64,000 nt of DNA, from positions 1-64,000 of the forward strand of contig JALSLH010000009.1 in NCBI GenBank assembly GCA_026988435.1, written 5' to 3'. A program made the position numbers and the translations under genes. The notes under the pieces are model-generated. The model searched no databases. It had not been told where the DNA came from and was given only the letters and a program-made list of their open reading frames with translations. This DNA is from Methylophaga sp. (GTDB taxonomy: Bacteria > Pseudomonadota > Gammaproteobacteria > Nitrosococcales > Methylophagaceae). This document shows positions 10,498 through 21,917 of the stretch, piece by piece; within the stretch, counting starts at the first letter, position 1, and every line of letters starts with the position of its first letter.

Positions 10498-11273
10498 TTG
10501 AGACAATTCGACGTCTTGGTCGTTGGGGACTAGGCACATTTGAACGACTTGGACGTGCTCATTTGTTTTTAATGCAAGTATTAGCAGGGATTCCTGGCTT
10601 ATTTCTTAGAGGTTCGCTAGTTGTTCAGCAATTATTTTCAGTAGGCGTATTGTCTTTTGCTTTAATTTTAGTATCAGGCTTGTTTGTAGGAATGGTGTTA
10701 GGGTTACAAGGATATAATACCTTGGTTGATTTTGGCGCTGAAGAATCATTGGGCGTTTTAGTGTCATTATCATTAGTTCGTGAGCTAGGGCCCGTTGTAG
10801 CCGCGTTATTATTTGCAGGACGAGCCGGTTCAGCATTAACAGCTGAAATCGGACTAATGAAAAGCACAGAACAACTATCAGGCATGGAGATGATGGCTGT
10901 TGACCCGATTCGACGTGTTATTTCACCGCGATTTTTAGCGGGTGTTATATCGATGCCATTGCTGGCCGCTATTTTTAGTGCTGTAGGCATTTATGGTGGG
11001 TTTTTAGTAGGACACGGACTGTTAGGTGTGGATGATGGCGCTTTTTGGTCGCAAATGCAGGTTAAAACAGATTGGTATGGCGATGTATTAAATGGTGTTA
11101 TTAAAAGTGTCGTTTTTGGCTTTGTGGTGACATGGATAGCACTATTTGAAGGCTATGATGCCATACCTACATCAGAAGGCGTTGGACGAGCTACGACGCG
11201 CACAGTAGTGCACTCAGCTTTTGCTATTTTAGGGTTGGATTTCGTGCTAACAGCACTCATGTTTGGGGGTTAA
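10494..11273 (+). CDS. mlaE: Phospholipid transport permease MlaE
   Basis: Integral membrane permease of the Mla system (259 residues, five to six hydrophobic segments). The conserved MlaE segment [18 protein letters not shown] is followed by the coupling-helix region [17 protein letters not shown]. The ATG at 10494 overlaps the mlaF stop and is preceded by GAGGAAAG. The TAA stop lies in the first bases of a 119-bp palindromic element, so the normally tight mlaE-mlaD junction is split here. Confidence 0.93.
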   Translation: MIETIRRLGRWGLGTFERLGRAHLFLMQVLAGIPGLFLRGSLVVQQLFSVGVLSFALILVSGLFVGMVLGLQGYNTLVDFGAEESLGVLVSLSLVRELGPVVAALLFAGRAGSALTAEIGLMKSTEQLSGMEMMAVDPIRRVISPRFLAGVISMPLLAAIFSAVGIYGGFLVGHGLLGVDDGAFWSQMQVKTDWYGDVLNGVIKSVVFGFVVTWIALFEGYDAIPTSEGVGRATTRTVVHSAFAILGLDFVLTALMFGG

Positions 11274-11389
11274 CAATTCAGCTAACCCTTAAAATTCACC
11301 ATTTCTGCGTTCGAAAATGGTCATTCACCCTTGTGAACTCACATTTTCGGCCTTAAACTGTTAAATTTTAAGGGCTACCTGAACTGTTA
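11271..11389. repeat. 119-bp imperfect palindromic element in the mla operon
   Basis: The ends are inverted repeats: AACAATTCAGCTAACCCT on the left against AACAGTTCAGGTAGCCCT read from the right, both continuing TAAAATT (22 of 25 match). A second nested inverted repeat, CGAAAATG...TTCAC / GTGAA...CATTTTCG, flanks the centre, so nearly the whole unit can fold into one stem. Its left end carries the mlaE stop codon. The compact form suggests a non-autonomous, MITE-like insertion. I do not recognise the family. Confidence 0.75.
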
Positions 11390-11414
11390 CTATTTTATTA
11401 CTGAGGAAGATTAA

Positions 11415-11882
11415 ATGATACAAAACAAAAGTACCGAGATCACAGTAGGAATGTTTGTAGCTGCCGGTCTTGTAGCAATATTTGTATTGGCAATGAAAGT
11501 GAGTAATTTTACTGAGTTTAATGACGATGCCGGTTACAAAGTCATTGCAGAGTTTGAAAATATTGGCGGTTTGAAGGTACGTTCACCTGTGACGATGGCC
11601 GGTGTGCGTGTTGGCCGCGTGTCTAGCATTTCACTTAGTCCTGAGACCTATAATGCAGAAGTAACATTAAGTATTTATGCTGATTTTAATAATATTCCAA
11701 CTGATACGGCTGCCAGTATTTATACTGCTGGTTTGTTAGGAGAACAGTATATTGGCCTTGAAGTCGGTGCTGAGGATGAATTTTTACAAGATGGTGATGT
11801 CATAGATCTGACACAACCAGCATTGGTATTAGAGAAAATGATAAGTCAATTCCTATTTAGTAAAGCTGGAGGCGATGAATAG
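11415..11882 (+). CDS. mlaD: MCE-domain lipid-binding protein MlaD
   Basis: Inner-membrane-anchored MCE protein that forms a hexameric ring on MlaFEB and hands lipids to MlaC. One N-terminal transmembrane segment (about 9-27) leads into a single MCE domain (YKVIAEFENIGGLKVRSPV, then GLLGEQYIGLEVG). Its 155 residues match MlaD. GAGGAAG precedes the ATG. It is displaced from mlaE by the palindromic element. Confidence 0.92.
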   Translation: MIQNKSTEITVGMFVAAGLVAIFVLAMKVSNFTEFNDDAGYKVIAEFENIGGLKVRSPVTMAGVRVGRVSSISLSPETYNAEVTLSIYADFNNIPTDTAASIYTAGLLGEQYIGLEVGAEDEFLQDGDVIDLTQPALVLEKMISQFLFSKAGGDE

Positions 11883-11884
11883 TT

Positions 11885-12520
11885 ATGGCCAATAAAACTA
11901 TTTTTAATAAACTGTTAACAGTGTTAATTCTGCTAGCACTAAGCGTTTTTTATGTGGCTTCCGCTAAGGCCGATGCAACAGACCCTCAATCCTTAATTCA
12001 GAATTCTACGGAAAATATGCTTCAAGCATTGAAAGATAATGAAGTAGAGCTAGAAAAAGATCCTTCTATTATTTTTGGCTTAGTAGAATCTATAATCATG
12101 CCGCATTTTGACTTTAATAAAATGGCTAAATTAGCATTGGGTAGAAATTGGCGTAAAGCCTCGTCGGAGCAGAAAGAACAATTTACCGAAGAATTCCGCA
12201 TATTACTGATTAGGTCATACTCGACAGCAATGCTGGAATACACAGATGAAAAAATAAACTTTCTACCTACGCGTGGTGATTTGAAGAAAAAGAAAGTAAA
12301 AGTTCCGATGGAAATTATTCAGCCTGGTGGTCCGTCAATCCCCATGGCATTATCTATGTATCAGAATAAAGCAGATGTATGGAAGGTTTATGATGTGAAA
12401 ATTGATGGCATTAGTTTAGTGACCAATTATAGATCTACTTTTGCAACGCAGATTCGTAATGAAGGCATGGATAAGTTGATTGAAAGCCTTGTGAAAAAGA
12501 ATGAAAAGGTAAAAATATGA
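11885..12520 (+). CDS. mlaC: Periplasmic phospholipid carrier MlaC
   Basis: Soluble periplasmic shuttle between the outer-membrane MlaA complex and MlaD. A signal peptide (about residues 1-29, ending ASAKADA) is followed by the Tol-Tol-Ttg2 domain pattern MPHFDFNKMAKLALGRNWRKA and FTEEFRILLIRSYSTAM. It is 211 residues long. It starts 2 bp after the mlaD stop and overlaps mlaB by 4 nt. Confidence 0.92.
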   Translation: MANKTIFNKLLTVLILLALSVFYVASAKADATDPQSLIQNSTENMLQALKDNEVELEKDPSIIFGLVESIIMPHFDFNKMAKLALGRNWRKASSEQKEQFTEEFRILLIRSYSTAMLEYTDEKINFLPTRGDLKKKKVKVPMEIIQPGGPSIPMALSMYQNKADVWKVYDVKIDGISLVTNYRSTFATQIRNEGMDKLIESLVKKNEKVKI

Positions 12521-12822
12521 GCGAACCGTATTCCTTAAGTTTTGATTCAAAAGAGAATTTATTTCATGTCGCAGGTGAGCTCACATTCGCAACTGTGAAC
12601 GCATTGCTTGAGCAATCCCCCGCTTTATTTGAGAGCCATCCTAAGTTAAAGATTGATTTTACGGACGTAACACGTAGCGATAGTGCCGGTTTAGCCCTAC
12701 TAATTGATTGGATGAGATTCGCAAAAACAAACAGCAAAGAAATTATGTTTTATAATATTCCGTCTCAAATGTTAGCAATTGCCAATGCTAGTGGTGTAGA
12801 TGAGTTACTACCGGCACAATAA
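12517..12822 (+). CDS. mlaB: STAS-domain protein MlaB
   Basis: Small cytoplasmic STAS protein (101 residues) that binds MlaF and is needed for ABC activity. The STAS core is recognisable (LKIDFTDVTRSDSAGLALL), including the Ser-Ala-Gly stretch, after a divergent N-terminal strand. The start overlaps the mlaC stop, as is usual for this operon. Confidence 0.88.
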   Translation: MSEPYSLSFDSKENLFHVAGELTFATVNALLEQSPALFESHPKLKIDFTDVTRSDSAGLALLIDWMRFAKTNSKEIMFYNIPSQMLAIANASGVDELLPAQ

Positions 12823-12844
12823 CAATTAGAAGTTAGAATATAAA

Positions 12845-13072
12845 ATGAACGCTTTACAAATACAAAAGTTAATTGAAGCAGGCCTGCCTGATGCAACAGT
12901 CGAAGTTTTGGGTGATGATGGTCAGCATTTTGATGCACATGTTGAAAGCCCTTCTTTTGCGGGAAAAACATTGATTGCGCAACATAAAATGGTTTATGCC
13001 ACTTTAGGTGATAGCTTTGAAGGTGCTTTGCATGCACTAGCCTTAAAAACATCTGTGCCCCACACAATTTAG
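12845..13072 (+). CDS. ibaG: BolA-family protein IbaG (YrbA)
   Basis: A 75-residue BolA-like protein with the KH-like fold: the N-terminal helix ALQIQKLIEAGLPDA, a strand VEVLGDDGQHF and the segment AQHKMVYATLGD that bears the conserved invariant His. BolA proteins partner monothiol glutaredoxins in Fe-S trafficking. Its place between mlaB and murA is the typical gammaproteobacterial one and supports IbaG rather than BolA. Confidence 0.88.
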   Translation: MNALQIQKLIEAGLPDATVEVLGDDGQHFDAHVESPSFAGKTLIAQHKMVYATLGDSFEGALHALALKTSVPHTI

Positions 13073-13089
13073 GTGGGCAACAATCGTGA

Positions 13090-14364
<1,275 letters not shown>

Positions 14365-15000
14365 ATGGCTAATTATTTAACACTCGCCTTGTCAAAAGGG
14401 CGTATATACAAAGAAACATTGCCATTACTTAAAGCGGCGGGCATTGAGCCCATTGACGATCCTGAAACCAGCAGAAAGCTGATATTAGAGACAACGCAGC
14501 CTGATGTTAGGTTGATTATTGTGCGTGCATCAGATGTGCCTACTTATGTTGAATATGGTGGTGCCGATATGGGAATTGCGGGTAAAGATGTTTTGCTTGA
14601 GCATCCAAAAGCAGAATTATATGAGCCTGTAGATTTAGAAATTGCACAGTGCAAATTAATGACCGCGGGTCGTGAAAATGATACGGCGCGGGCAGGTCGT
14701 TTAAAAGTGGCTACTAAATTTGTTGAAAGCACGCGTCGATTTTATGCAGAGCAAGGTACACAAGTAGATATTATCAAGCTTTATGGTTCAATGGAACTCG
14801 CCCCTTTAGTGGGCTTGGCGGATCGTATTGTTGATGTGGTCGATACAGGCAATACATTACGTGCTAATGGCCTGGTGCCAATGGAACATATTGCAGATAT
14901 TAGTTCGCGTCTTGTAGTGAACAAAGCTTCAATGAAAATGAAACATGCACGAATTCAACAATTTATTGATGATATTCGCATCGCAATTAAAGCACAATAG
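14365..15000 (+). CDS. hisG: ATP phosphoribosyltransferase, short form
   Basis: First enzyme of histidine synthesis (ATP + PRPP). N-terminal [18 protein letters not shown] and the PRPP-binding stretch [14 protein letters not shown]-like ([15 protein letters not shown]) are present. At 211 residues it lacks the C-terminal regulatory domain, so it is the short HisG that normally needs the HisZ partner for activity and feedback control. No hisZ is in this window. It follows murA without a gap. Confidence 0.94.
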   Translation: MANYLTLALSKGRIYKETLPLLKAAGIEPIDDPETSRKLILETTQPDVRLIIVRASDVPTYVEYGGADMGIAGKDVLLEHPKAELYEPVDLEIAQCKLMTAGRENDTARAGRLKVATKFVESTRRFYAEQGTQVDIIKLYGSMELAPLVGLADRIVDVVDTGNTLRANGLVPMEHIADISSRLVVNKASMKMKHARIQQFIDDIRIAIKAQ

Positions 15001-15018
15001 AACAGAAAAATAGTTAAT

Positions 15019-16311
15019 ATGAAACAACTGAATACAAATGCTGTAGATTTTTGGCAACAACTAGAAGACTTGCTTGCATGGGAGGCGGTTTCAGATACCG
15101 CTGTAACCGAAACAGTGCGCGATATTCTAACGCAAGTGAAAACACGAGGTGATGCCGCTGTTATTGAGTTTAGTCGCCGTTTTGATCGCGTTAAGGCGGC
15201 AAACTTGGCGGATTTAGAAATCCCGCTATCACAAGCACATGCGACATTAGAAAAGATCCCTACAGAGCAGCGACAAGCCTTAGAAAAAGCCGCCGATCGC
15301 GTTCGTAGTTATCATGAACATCAAAAACAAGATTCGTGGACATATACTGAAGCGGATGGCACGGTTTTAGGTCAGCAGATAACAGCGATAGAACGTGCAG
15401 GATTGTATGTGCCGGGTGGTAAAGCAGCCTATCCGTCATCAGTATTAATGAATGCTATTCCAGCTAAGGTAGCAGGGGTTGATGAACTCATTATGGTGGT
15501 GCCTACGCCTGATGATGAAGTGAATGATTTGGTGCTTGCGGCAGCGGCTATTGCAGGCGTTGATCGCATTTTTGCTATTGGCGGTGCACAGGCTATCGCA
15601 GCCTTAGCTTATGGCACAGAAACCATTCCTCAAGTCGATAAAATTGTTGGCCCGGGCAATATTTATGTGGCTACTGCTAAAGGCATGGTCTTTGGCACGG
15701 TTGGTATTGATATGATTGCAGGACCGTCTGAAATTTTAGTCATTTGTGATGGTAAGACGGATCCGGAATGGATTGCGATGGATTTATTCTCGCAAGCAGA
15801 ACATGATGAAGATGCACAGTCTATTTTAATTTCGGATGATGCCGAGTTCCTTAGTAAGGTAAGTGATGCGATTAAACAATTATTACCAACAATGGAACGC
15901 CAAGAGATCATTAATACATCTTTAACTGAACGCGGCGCATTTATTCTGGTAAAAGATCTTGATGAAGCAGTTGAAGTCTCTAATTTTATTGCACCAGAAC
16001 ATTTAGAATTATCGGTTGAAGATCCCATGACTATGTCTAAAAAAGTTAGACATGCAGGTGCCATATTTATGGGGCGATATACTGCCGAAGCGCTAGGTGA
16101 TTATTGTGCTGGTCCTAATCATGTGCTGCCAACATCGCGCACAGCACGTTTTAGTTCACCATTAGGTGTTTATGATTTTCAAAAACGGTCTAGTTTGATT
16201 CAAGTGTCAGAGCAAGGTGCACAAAGTTTAGGTCAAATTGCTTCTGTTTTAGCACGAGGTGAAAGCCTGACGGCACACGCTCGATCAGCTGAATACCGTC
16301 TAAAGAATTAA
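15019..16311 (+). CDS. hisD: Histidinol dehydrogenase
   Basis: Zinc enzyme making L-histidine from L-histidinol in two NAD-dependent oxidations. Recognisable family stretches are [39 protein letters not shown], and the Zn/catalytic segments [10 protein letters not shown] and FIAPEHLEL. Length of 430 is normal. It lies 18 bp after hisG. Confidence 0.96.
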   Translation: MKQLNTNAVDFWQQLEDLLAWEAVSDTAVTETVRDILTQVKTRGDAAVIEFSRRFDRVKAANLADLEIPLSQAHATLEKIPTEQRQALEKAADRVRSYHEHQKQDSWTYTEADGTVLGQQITAIERAGLYVPGGKAAYPSSVLMNAIPAKVAGVDELIMVVPTPDDEVNDLVLAAAAIAGVDRIFAIGGAQAIAALAYGTETIPQVDKIVGPGNIYVATAKGMVFGTVGIDMIAGPSEILVICDGKTDPEWIAMDLFSQAEHDEDAQSILISDDAEFLSKVSDAIKQLLPTMERQEIINTSLTERGAFILVKDLDEAVEVSNFIAPEHLELSVEDPMTMSKKVRHAGAIFMGRYTAEALGDYCAGPNHVLPTSRTARFSSPLGVYDFQKRSSLIQVSEQGAQSLGQIASVLARGESLTAHARSAEYRLKN

Positions 16312-16321
16312 GGATTGCATT

Positions 16322-17377
16322 GTGAGTCGATTTTGGAGCCCTGTTGTACATAATTTAGAGCCTTATGTACCGGGGGAGCAACCCAAAATTGCTGATTTAA
16401 TTAAGCTAAATACCAATGAAAACCCTTATGGGCCATCGCCTAAAGTGCTTGAAACTTTAAAGCAAAGTATTAATGATAACCTTCGCTTATATCCCGACCC
16501 TGACAGTGGCAAGTTAAAACAAACACTTGCTGATTATTATCATGTTGAGACGAAACAAGTCTTTGCCGGAAATGGTTCAGATGAAGTATTAGCACATATT
16601 TTTAATGCCTTATTTCAGCATGAGGCGCCACTTTTATTTCCTGATATTACCTATAGTTTTTATCCGGTATATTGCCAATTATATCAAATAAATTATCAGA
16701 CTGTTTCGCTTACCGAGCAGTTTGAAATTGATATTAATGACTATCAACAGAAAAATGGCGGGATTATTTTCCCCAATCCAAATGCACCGACAAGTCGTTT
16801 GCTCGCACTAGGTGAAATTGAAAGGCTATTACAAAATAATACTGAATCGGTTGTAGTCATTGATGAAGCATATATTGACTTTGGTGGCGAAACAGCAATA
16901 TCGCTCGTTGATAAATATCCAAATTTACTCGTTACCCAAACATTATCAAAGTCACGGTCTTTGGCAAATTTAAGAATCGGTTTTGCTATTGGTCATCGCG
17001 ATCTAATTGAAGCCTTGGTGAGGGTGAAAGATAGCTTTAACTCGTATCCTATGAGCAACTTAGCGGTTAATGCCGGGATTGAAGCCTTTAATGATCAAGA
17101 ATATTTTGAGTTAACAAATAACAAGATCATGACTAGTCGTCAACAGCTAGTTCAGGAGCTAGAAAAGTTTGGTTTTGATGTGTTGCCTTCATCTGCAAAC
17201 TTCGTGTTTGTAACTCACCCACAATTTGATGCTGAAGAACTTTCGGCAGGACTGCGACAGCAAGGTATCATTGTTCGCCATTTCAAACACAAAAGAATTA
17301 ATCAGTTTTTGCGTATCACTATAGGCACAGCAGAGCAAAACCAGCGGTTGATACAGGTGCTGAAAACATTAGTTTAA
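16322..17377 (+). CDS. hisC: Histidinol-phosphate aminotransferase
   Basis: PLP-dependent fold-type I aminotransferase of histidine synthesis. [12 protein letters not shown] is the HisC N-terminal motif, and the PLP lysine lies in [31 protein letters not shown] and the C-terminal FLRITIGT are also typical. It is 351 residues with a GTG start 10 bp after hisD, so translation is probably coupled. Confidence 0.94.
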   Translation: MSRFWSPVVHNLEPYVPGEQPKIADLIKLNTNENPYGPSPKVLETLKQSINDNLRLYPDPDSGKLKQTLADYYHVETKQVFAGNGSDEVLAHIFNALFQHEAPLLFPDITYSFYPVYCQLYQINYQTVSLTEQFEIDINDYQQKNGGIIFPNPNAPTSRLLALGEIERLLQNNTESVVVIDEAYIDFGGETAISLVDKYPNLLVTQTLSKSRSLANLRIGFAIGHRDLIEALVRVKDSFNSYPMSNLAVNAGIEAFNDQEYFELTNNKIMTSRQQLVQELEKFGFDVLPSSANFVFVTHPQFDAEELSAGLRQQGIIVRHFKHKRINQFLRITIGTAEQNQRLIQVLKTLV

Positions 17378-17406
17378 ACAACTTATTTTTCTTCGGATTC
17401 TAAATT

Positions 17407-18108
17407 CTACTCAGTAGCTGTGTCTGTATTTTTGACCAATGGCAACTCTTCTTCTACAGGCTCGGGAATATTAAGCAACTCTCGCAATCGAGCCAAATCT
17501 ACCTCATATTGCGCCGCAGTAAGAGTGTATTCAGCCTGCAAACGTTCAATATGCAATTCATCATTTAAAATCTCATTGCGGGCTGCAGCCAAATTTTCTT
17601 CGACTCCAGAGCTAACTGTTTGACCAGCTAACTCTGCTTCAGCGGCACTTTGTTGTAATTTGTGCAGTTTATTGCGGTTTGCCTCTTGATGTTCTTTTAC
17701 ATCCGCTATTTGTTTTTTTATAAAAGCTAAATCAGTGTCTCTAGCCTTAATCATTACACGGTCATCAGGATAGCGATCCACCAAACTGCGATCATTGATA
17801 ATACGTTCTAGTCTACGCTGTTGCTGCTCAGCCTTAAGCTTTTCTTCTTCTTCTTTAAGATCGGCAATGCGTTGTTCTTCAGCATTTTTTTTCGATAATT
17901 CTTCTAATGTTAATACTCGCTCGATTATACGGTATGATTTGTCATCAAGAATGTCATAGCCCTGTTGTGCAGCGTAAGGCGGCAACACCTTACTTAAGGT
18001 GGAAACACCATTTTTATCAAGAAAACGGTATATTTTCCCTGCATGAGATGGCAAGCTTATTACTGAAAGTAAAAATGACAGTACAATTATGTAGTATTTA
18101 ATTTTCAT
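17407..18108 (-). CDS. DUF4124-type exported coiled-coil protein
   Basis: A signal peptide (about residues 1-23, ending PSHAG) precedes a short DUF4124-like segment (KIYRFLDKNGVSTLSKVLPP). This is followed by a long charged alpha-helical region (about 70-215) of heptad-like Leu/Ala/Glu/Arg character. It is probably a periplasmic structural or adaptor protein. Function unknown. It is convergent with hisC and divergent from the TSUP permease. Confidence 0.65.
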   Translation of the reverse strand: MKIKYYIIVLSFLLSVISLPSHAGKIYRFLDKNGVSTLSKVLPPYAAQQGYDILDDKSYRIIERVLTLEELSKKNAEEQRIADLKEEEEKLKAEQQQRRLERIINDRSLVDRYPDDRVMIKARDTDLAFIKKQIADVKEHQEANRNKLHKLQQSAAEAELAGQTVSSGVEENLAAARNEILNDELHIERLQAEYTLTAAQYEVDLARLRELLNIPEPVEEELPLVKNTDTATE

Positions 18109-18139
18109 AACCTCTATTTTATAAGGAGTTTCCCTAAAG

Positions 18140-18898
18140 TTGAACCTATTTGATCAATTAGTCCTCTTTATAACGGCATTAGTTTCAAATACTTTATCTG
18201 CGTTTAGTGGCGGCGGTGCAGGATTAATTCAATTCCCGATACTTATCTTCTTAGGTTTATCATTTTCTGTTGCACTGGCAACGCATAAGGTAGCGAGTGT
18301 TGCCTTGGGTTTGGGGGCCGCAGCACGATACCTTTCTAGCAGCAAGCTAGAAAGGCAGTTTGTCTTGTTGATGCTATTGTTCGGCCTGCCGGGCGTGGTG
18401 TTAGGTGGTAATCTGATTTTGCAGGTACCTGAAGATATTGCGCAAATAGCATTAGGGATCTTGACAGGAGGTTTAGGCCTTTATTCAATATTTAAACCCA
18501 AATTAGGTCAGGACTATAATCCTAAAAATCGAGCTCGGAAGAATATGATTTTAGGGGGTATTGCATTATTTTTTCTTGGAATATTAAATGGTTCACTGAC
18601 ATCAGGAACGGGTTTGTTTGTGACACTCTGGTTAGTGTTGTGGTTTGGTATGGATTACCAACGTGCCGTAGCGTATACCTTGGTGATGGTAGGTCTGTTT
18701 TGGAATGGGGCTGGCGCTATAACGTTGGGTATTTTAGGTGAGATTTATTGGCAATGGTTGCCCGCATTATTGCTAGGCTCATTATTAGGTGGCTACTTGG
18801 GTTCTCACTTAGTGATAAAGCATGGAAATCGCTGGGTTAAACGTGCTTTTGAGGTGATAACCATTTTGATCTCAATTAAGCTGCTTTGGGTTAGTTAA
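18140..18898 (+). CDS. TSUP (TauE/SafE) family permease
   Basis: Seven to eight hydrophobic segments in 252 residues. The first repeat has the TSUP hallmark [20 protein letters not shown], and a second repeat begins near [18 protein letters not shown]. Family members export or import sulfur oxyanions or small organosulfur compounds; the substrate is unknown. The start is TTG with AAGGAG upstream. The stop overlaps the convergent pyrE stop by 8 bp. Confidence 0.8.
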   Translation: MNLFDQLVLFITALVSNTLSAFSGGGAGLIQFPILIFLGLSFSVALATHKVASVALGLGAAARYLSSSKLERQFVLLMLLFGLPGVVLGGNLILQVPEDIAQIALGILTGGLGLYSIFKPKLGQDYNPKNRARKNMILGGIALFFLGILNGSLTSGTGLFVTLWLVLWFGMDYQRAVAYTLVMVGLFWNGAGAITLGILGEIYWQWLPALLLGSLLGGYLGSHLVIKHGNRWVKRAFEVITILISIKLLWVS

Positions 18899-19535
18899 CA
18901 CCATATTGTTGGCGATAAGCTTCAACGGCGGATAAATGTTGTGCTAATGAGGTATCGCTTTGAATAAATTCAAGTAAATCATCAAGACAAATAATGCTAC
19001 ATACGGGGATCTTATGTTCAGCTTCGACTTCTTGAATTGCTGAGCGGCTGTCTAGTCCACGTTCTTGGCGATCTAAGGCGATAATGACACCAGCGGGTGT
19101 GGCTCCTTCATTGTTGATAATTTCTACAGATTCACGCACCGATGTACCAGCAGAAATAACATCATCAATAATTAATACTTTACCAGAGAGTTCGGCACCA
19201 ACAAGTTGTCCTCCCTCACCGTGATCTTTTGCTTCTTTGCGGTTAAAAATATAGGGGACATCACGTTGATGATGATCGGCTAAGGCCACGACGGTAGTTG
19301 ATGCTAAAGGAATTCCTTTATAGGCAGGGCCAAATAACACGTCATAATCTAGTTCAGACTCAGTGATAGCTTGTGCATAAAAGCGTCCTAAACGGGCTAA
19401 ACTTATACCTGTGTTGAACAAACCACTATTAAAGAAATAAGGGCTGATTCGGCCGGATTTTAATGTAAACGAACCAAAGCGAAGCACACCTGTTTCAATG
19501 GCGAATTTGATAAATTGTTGTTGATAGCTTTTCAT
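18891..19535 (-). CDS. pyrE: Orotate phosphoribosyltransferase
   Basis: Makes OMP from orotate and PRPP in pyrimidine synthesis. [16 protein letters not shown] is the PyrE N-terminal motif, YNRKE-like ([13 protein letters not shown]) is the flexible loop, and [13 protein letters not shown] is the PRPP-binding motif. It is 214 residues. Its ATG overlaps the metW stop by 1 nt (TAATG). Confidence 0.95.
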   Translation of the reverse strand: MKSYQQQFIKFAIETGVLRFGSFTLKSGRISPYFFNSGLFNTGISLARLGRFYAQAITESELDYDVLFGPAYKGIPLASTTVVALADHHQRDVPYIFNRKEAKDHGEGGQLVGAELSGKVLIIDDVISAGTSVRESVEIINNEGATPAGVIIALDRQERGLDSRSAIQEVEAEHKIPVCSIICLDDLLEFIQSDTSLAQHLSAVEAYRQQYGVN

Positions 19536-20134
19536 TATGTGGTTTTCTTAATTTGATATAGGGCAATTTGACCAAATAGATTGGGCAGTAGTTTTGTGCC
19601 GAGTGTATCTTTATGAGCATGATTAACTATACTTCGATTCAGTATAGATATGCTTTTATCATCACAGAGTTTCTCGAAATCCTGAACAGTGCATAAATGA
19701 ATATTGGGAGTATTAAACCAATCATTTGATAAGGTTCGTGAAACAGGCATATGACCGCCTAAAGCTAATTGCAAACGGCATTGCCAATGACCAAAATTAG
19801 GGAAACCAATAATACCTTGTTTACCAACGCGTGCAATCTCTTCTAATAAAAAATCAGGGCGATTAATGGCTTGTAAGGTCTGTGACAAGATAACAAAATC
19901 AAAACTCTGATCGGCAAACTGGGGTAGGCCTTGATCAAGATCGGCTTGAATAACATTCACCCCAGCATTAATACAATCTGCAAATTTACTATTGTCAATT
20001 TCTAAGCCATAGCCGGTGATATTACGTTGTTGAAGATGCTTAAGTAAGGTACCGTCATCACAACCTAAATCAAGTACGCGAGCACCATCGGGGATCCAAT
20101 CACTGATAACTTGTAAATCGAGGCGCAAACTCAT
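19535..20134 (-). CDS. metW: Methionine biosynthesis protein MetW
   Basis: Class I SAM-methyltransferase-fold protein. [16 protein letters not shown] is the MetW motif I, followed by [12 protein letters not shown] and [11 protein letters not shown]. It works with MetX in homoserine acylation and is almost always adjacent to it. The start overlaps the metX stop by 4 nt. Confidence 0.92.
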   Translation of the reverse strand: MSLRLDLQVISDWIPDGARVLDLGCDDGTLLKHLQQRNITGYGLEIDNSKFADCINAGVNVIQADLDQGLPQFADQSFDFVILSQTLQAINRPDFLLEEIARVGKQGIIGFPNFGHWQCRLQLALGGHMPVSRTLSNDWFNTPNIHLCTVQDFEKLCDDKSISILNRSIVNHAHKDTLGTKLLPNLFGQIALYQIKKTT

Positions 20135-21282
20135 ACATCACCACAATCAGCGGCAACACGCTGCATATAGGTTTTAAATACTTGTTGATAACGCGGAATG
20201 GGCATCAGAAATGCATCATGACCTTGATGTGCTTCTATTTCTGCATAGACAACCTCTTTATTTTCACTGAGTAGCGCGTTCACAATTTCATGTGAGCGTG
20301 CTGGTGAGAATCGCCAATCACTGGTAAAGGAGATAACTAAACTTTTTGCTTGAATAGAAGCTACAGTTTTTGCAAGATCATCACCAAACTCTTGTGCCGG
20401 ATCAAAATAATCTAATGCTTTAGTCATTAATAGGTAAGTATTGGCGTCAAAACGCTCGACAAAAGATTTACTTTGATAGCGCAGATAACTTTCTATTTGA
20501 AAATCTACGCCATAATCATAGTTGATCGTGTCGTTACGTAATTCGCGCCCAAATTTTTCGTGCATGGCTTCATCAGATAAGTAGGTAATATGTCCAAGCA
20601 TGCGCGCTAAACCAAGACCTTGGCGCGGCAAAGTATTATGCTCAGCATAATGGCCATCATGAAATTCAGGGTCTGATTTAATGGCGGTACGGGCGACTTC
20701 ATTAAAGGCGATATTTTGAGCAGAAAGCTTAGGTGCAGCGGCAATGATTAATACATGACGAAGACGATCTGGCAGGCTAATAGCCCATTGCATTGCTTGC
20801 ATACCGCCCAAACTACCCCCAACTACTGCGGCCCATTGTTGAATGCCTAAGGAATCAGCTAATATCGCTTGGCTTTTTACCCAGTCAGATACAGTAACGA
20901 TAGGAAAGTCTGGGCCATAAGGTTTATTGGTTTCGGGATTAATACTAATGGGGCCTGTTGATCCTTTACAGCCTCCTAAGTTGTTTACACTTACTACATA
21001 AAACTGATTTGTATCAATTGCTTTACCTGGGCCAATTGCGCTATCCCACCACCCTGGCTTTTTATCATCCATACTGTGATACCCCGCCGCATGATGGTCG
21101 CCAGAGAGTGCATGACAAATTAATATAGCATTGGATGCTTGGCTATTAAGTTTGCCATAAGTCTCGTACACAAGGTCGTAACTAGGCAAACTACGACCGC
21201 AGTCTAGTGTTATCGATGCATCAATATGCAATGTCTCAGTCTTAACCAGACCGACAGAATCGATCGGTATTATTTCTGGCAT
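20131..21282 (-). CDS. metX: Homoserine O-acyltransferase MetX
   Basis: Alpha/beta-hydrolase-fold enzyme that activates homoserine for methionine synthesis. The nucleophile elbow [15 protein letters not shown] and the catalytic His in [12 protein letters not shown] are clear. It is 383 residues. Although classically called acetyltransferase, MetX proteins paired with MetW in gammaproteobacteria are often succinyltransferases; the acyl donor cannot be fixed from what I see. Confidence 0.93.
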   Translation of the reverse strand: MPEIIPIDSVGLVKTETLHIDASITLDCGRSLPSYDLVYETYGKLNSQASNAILICHALSGDHHAAGYHSMDDKKPGWWDSAIGPGKAIDTNQFYVVSVNNLGGCKGSTGPISINPETNKPYGPDFPIVTVSDWVKSQAILADSLGIQQWAAVVGGSLGGMQAMQWAISLPDRLRHVLIIAAAPKLSAQNIAFNEVARTAIKSDPEFHDGHYAEHNTLPRQGLGLARMLGHITYLSDEAMHEKFGRELRNDTINYDYGVDFQIESYLRYQSKSFVERFDANTYLLMTKALDYFDPAQEFGDDLAKTVASIQAKSLVISFTSDWRFSPARSHEIVNALLSENKEVVYAEIEAHQGHDAFLMPIPRYQQVFKTYMQRVAADCGDV

Positions 21283-21350
21283 GGGTCGAATAATCCTAAT
21301 TGATTAACAAATCATTATAACGCTAGCGAAAGCACGGATAAATGATTAAT

Positions 21351-21917
21351 TTAACGATAGCCAGCAAGCAAAGGTAATACCAACATTGATAGAACTTGTA
21401 ATCCTAGTAAAACAACTAAAGGTGATAGGTCTAGCCCCCCCATATCCGGAAGCCATCGTCGAACAGGCTGTAATAAGGGGGCATTCATTCTACTAATAAG
21501 CGGTGTAATTGGATTGTACTGATTAGATGCGATCCAACTTAAAATAACCTGAATAATAATGCTAGCGGAAAATAAAGTAATAAATAATGAAAAAACATCG
21601 GCTAAAACTAATCTCGCAAGAACAAAGATATTAGTAATAAATCCCATGTTTATGGAAAAGATAAGGATTATTTTTAATAGTGCTAAAGCAAATAATAATA
21701 CAATCGTTGCTGTATCCCATCGGCCTATAGCAGGTATAAACTTGCGTAAGAATTTTACAGGGATCTGCGTGGCTTTAATAATAAGTTGTACCAATTGATT
21801 ATGATAGTCCCACTGTGCCCATTGCATGATAATACGCAATGCAACGATACCCATATAGATACTGAATATGGTATCAATTAGAAAGGTGAGAGGATTACTA
21901 AAATAACCGCTAGGCAT
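21351..21917 (-). CDS. yggT: YggT family membrane protein
   Basis: A 188-residue protein with two YggT repeats, each a pair of hydrophobic segments with the motif ...RIIMQWAQ... / ...QVILSWIASNQYNPI.... It is implicated in osmotic or division-related functions in some bacteria, without a firm molecular role. It overlaps the proC stop by 8 nt, which matches the conserved proC-yggT order. Confidence 0.88.
   Translation of the reverse strand: MPSGYFSNPLTFLIDTIFSIYMGIVALRIIMQWAQWDYHNQLVQLIIKATQIPVKFLRKFIPAIGRWDTATIVLLFALALLKIILIFSINMGFITNIFVLARLVLADVFSLFITLFSASIIIQVILSWIASNQYNPITPLISRMNAPLLQPVRRWLPDMGGLDLSPLVVLLGLQVLSMLVLPLLAGYR

Noticed and set aside
10625-10990. 121-codon minus-strand ORF inside mlaE
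   Set aside because: Antisense shadow of a conserved membrane permease, rich in Asn/Thr/Pro with no domain.
15663-16064. 133-codon minus-strand ORF inside hisD
   Set aside because: Antisense shadow with low-complexity Ser-rich composition and no recognisable motif.
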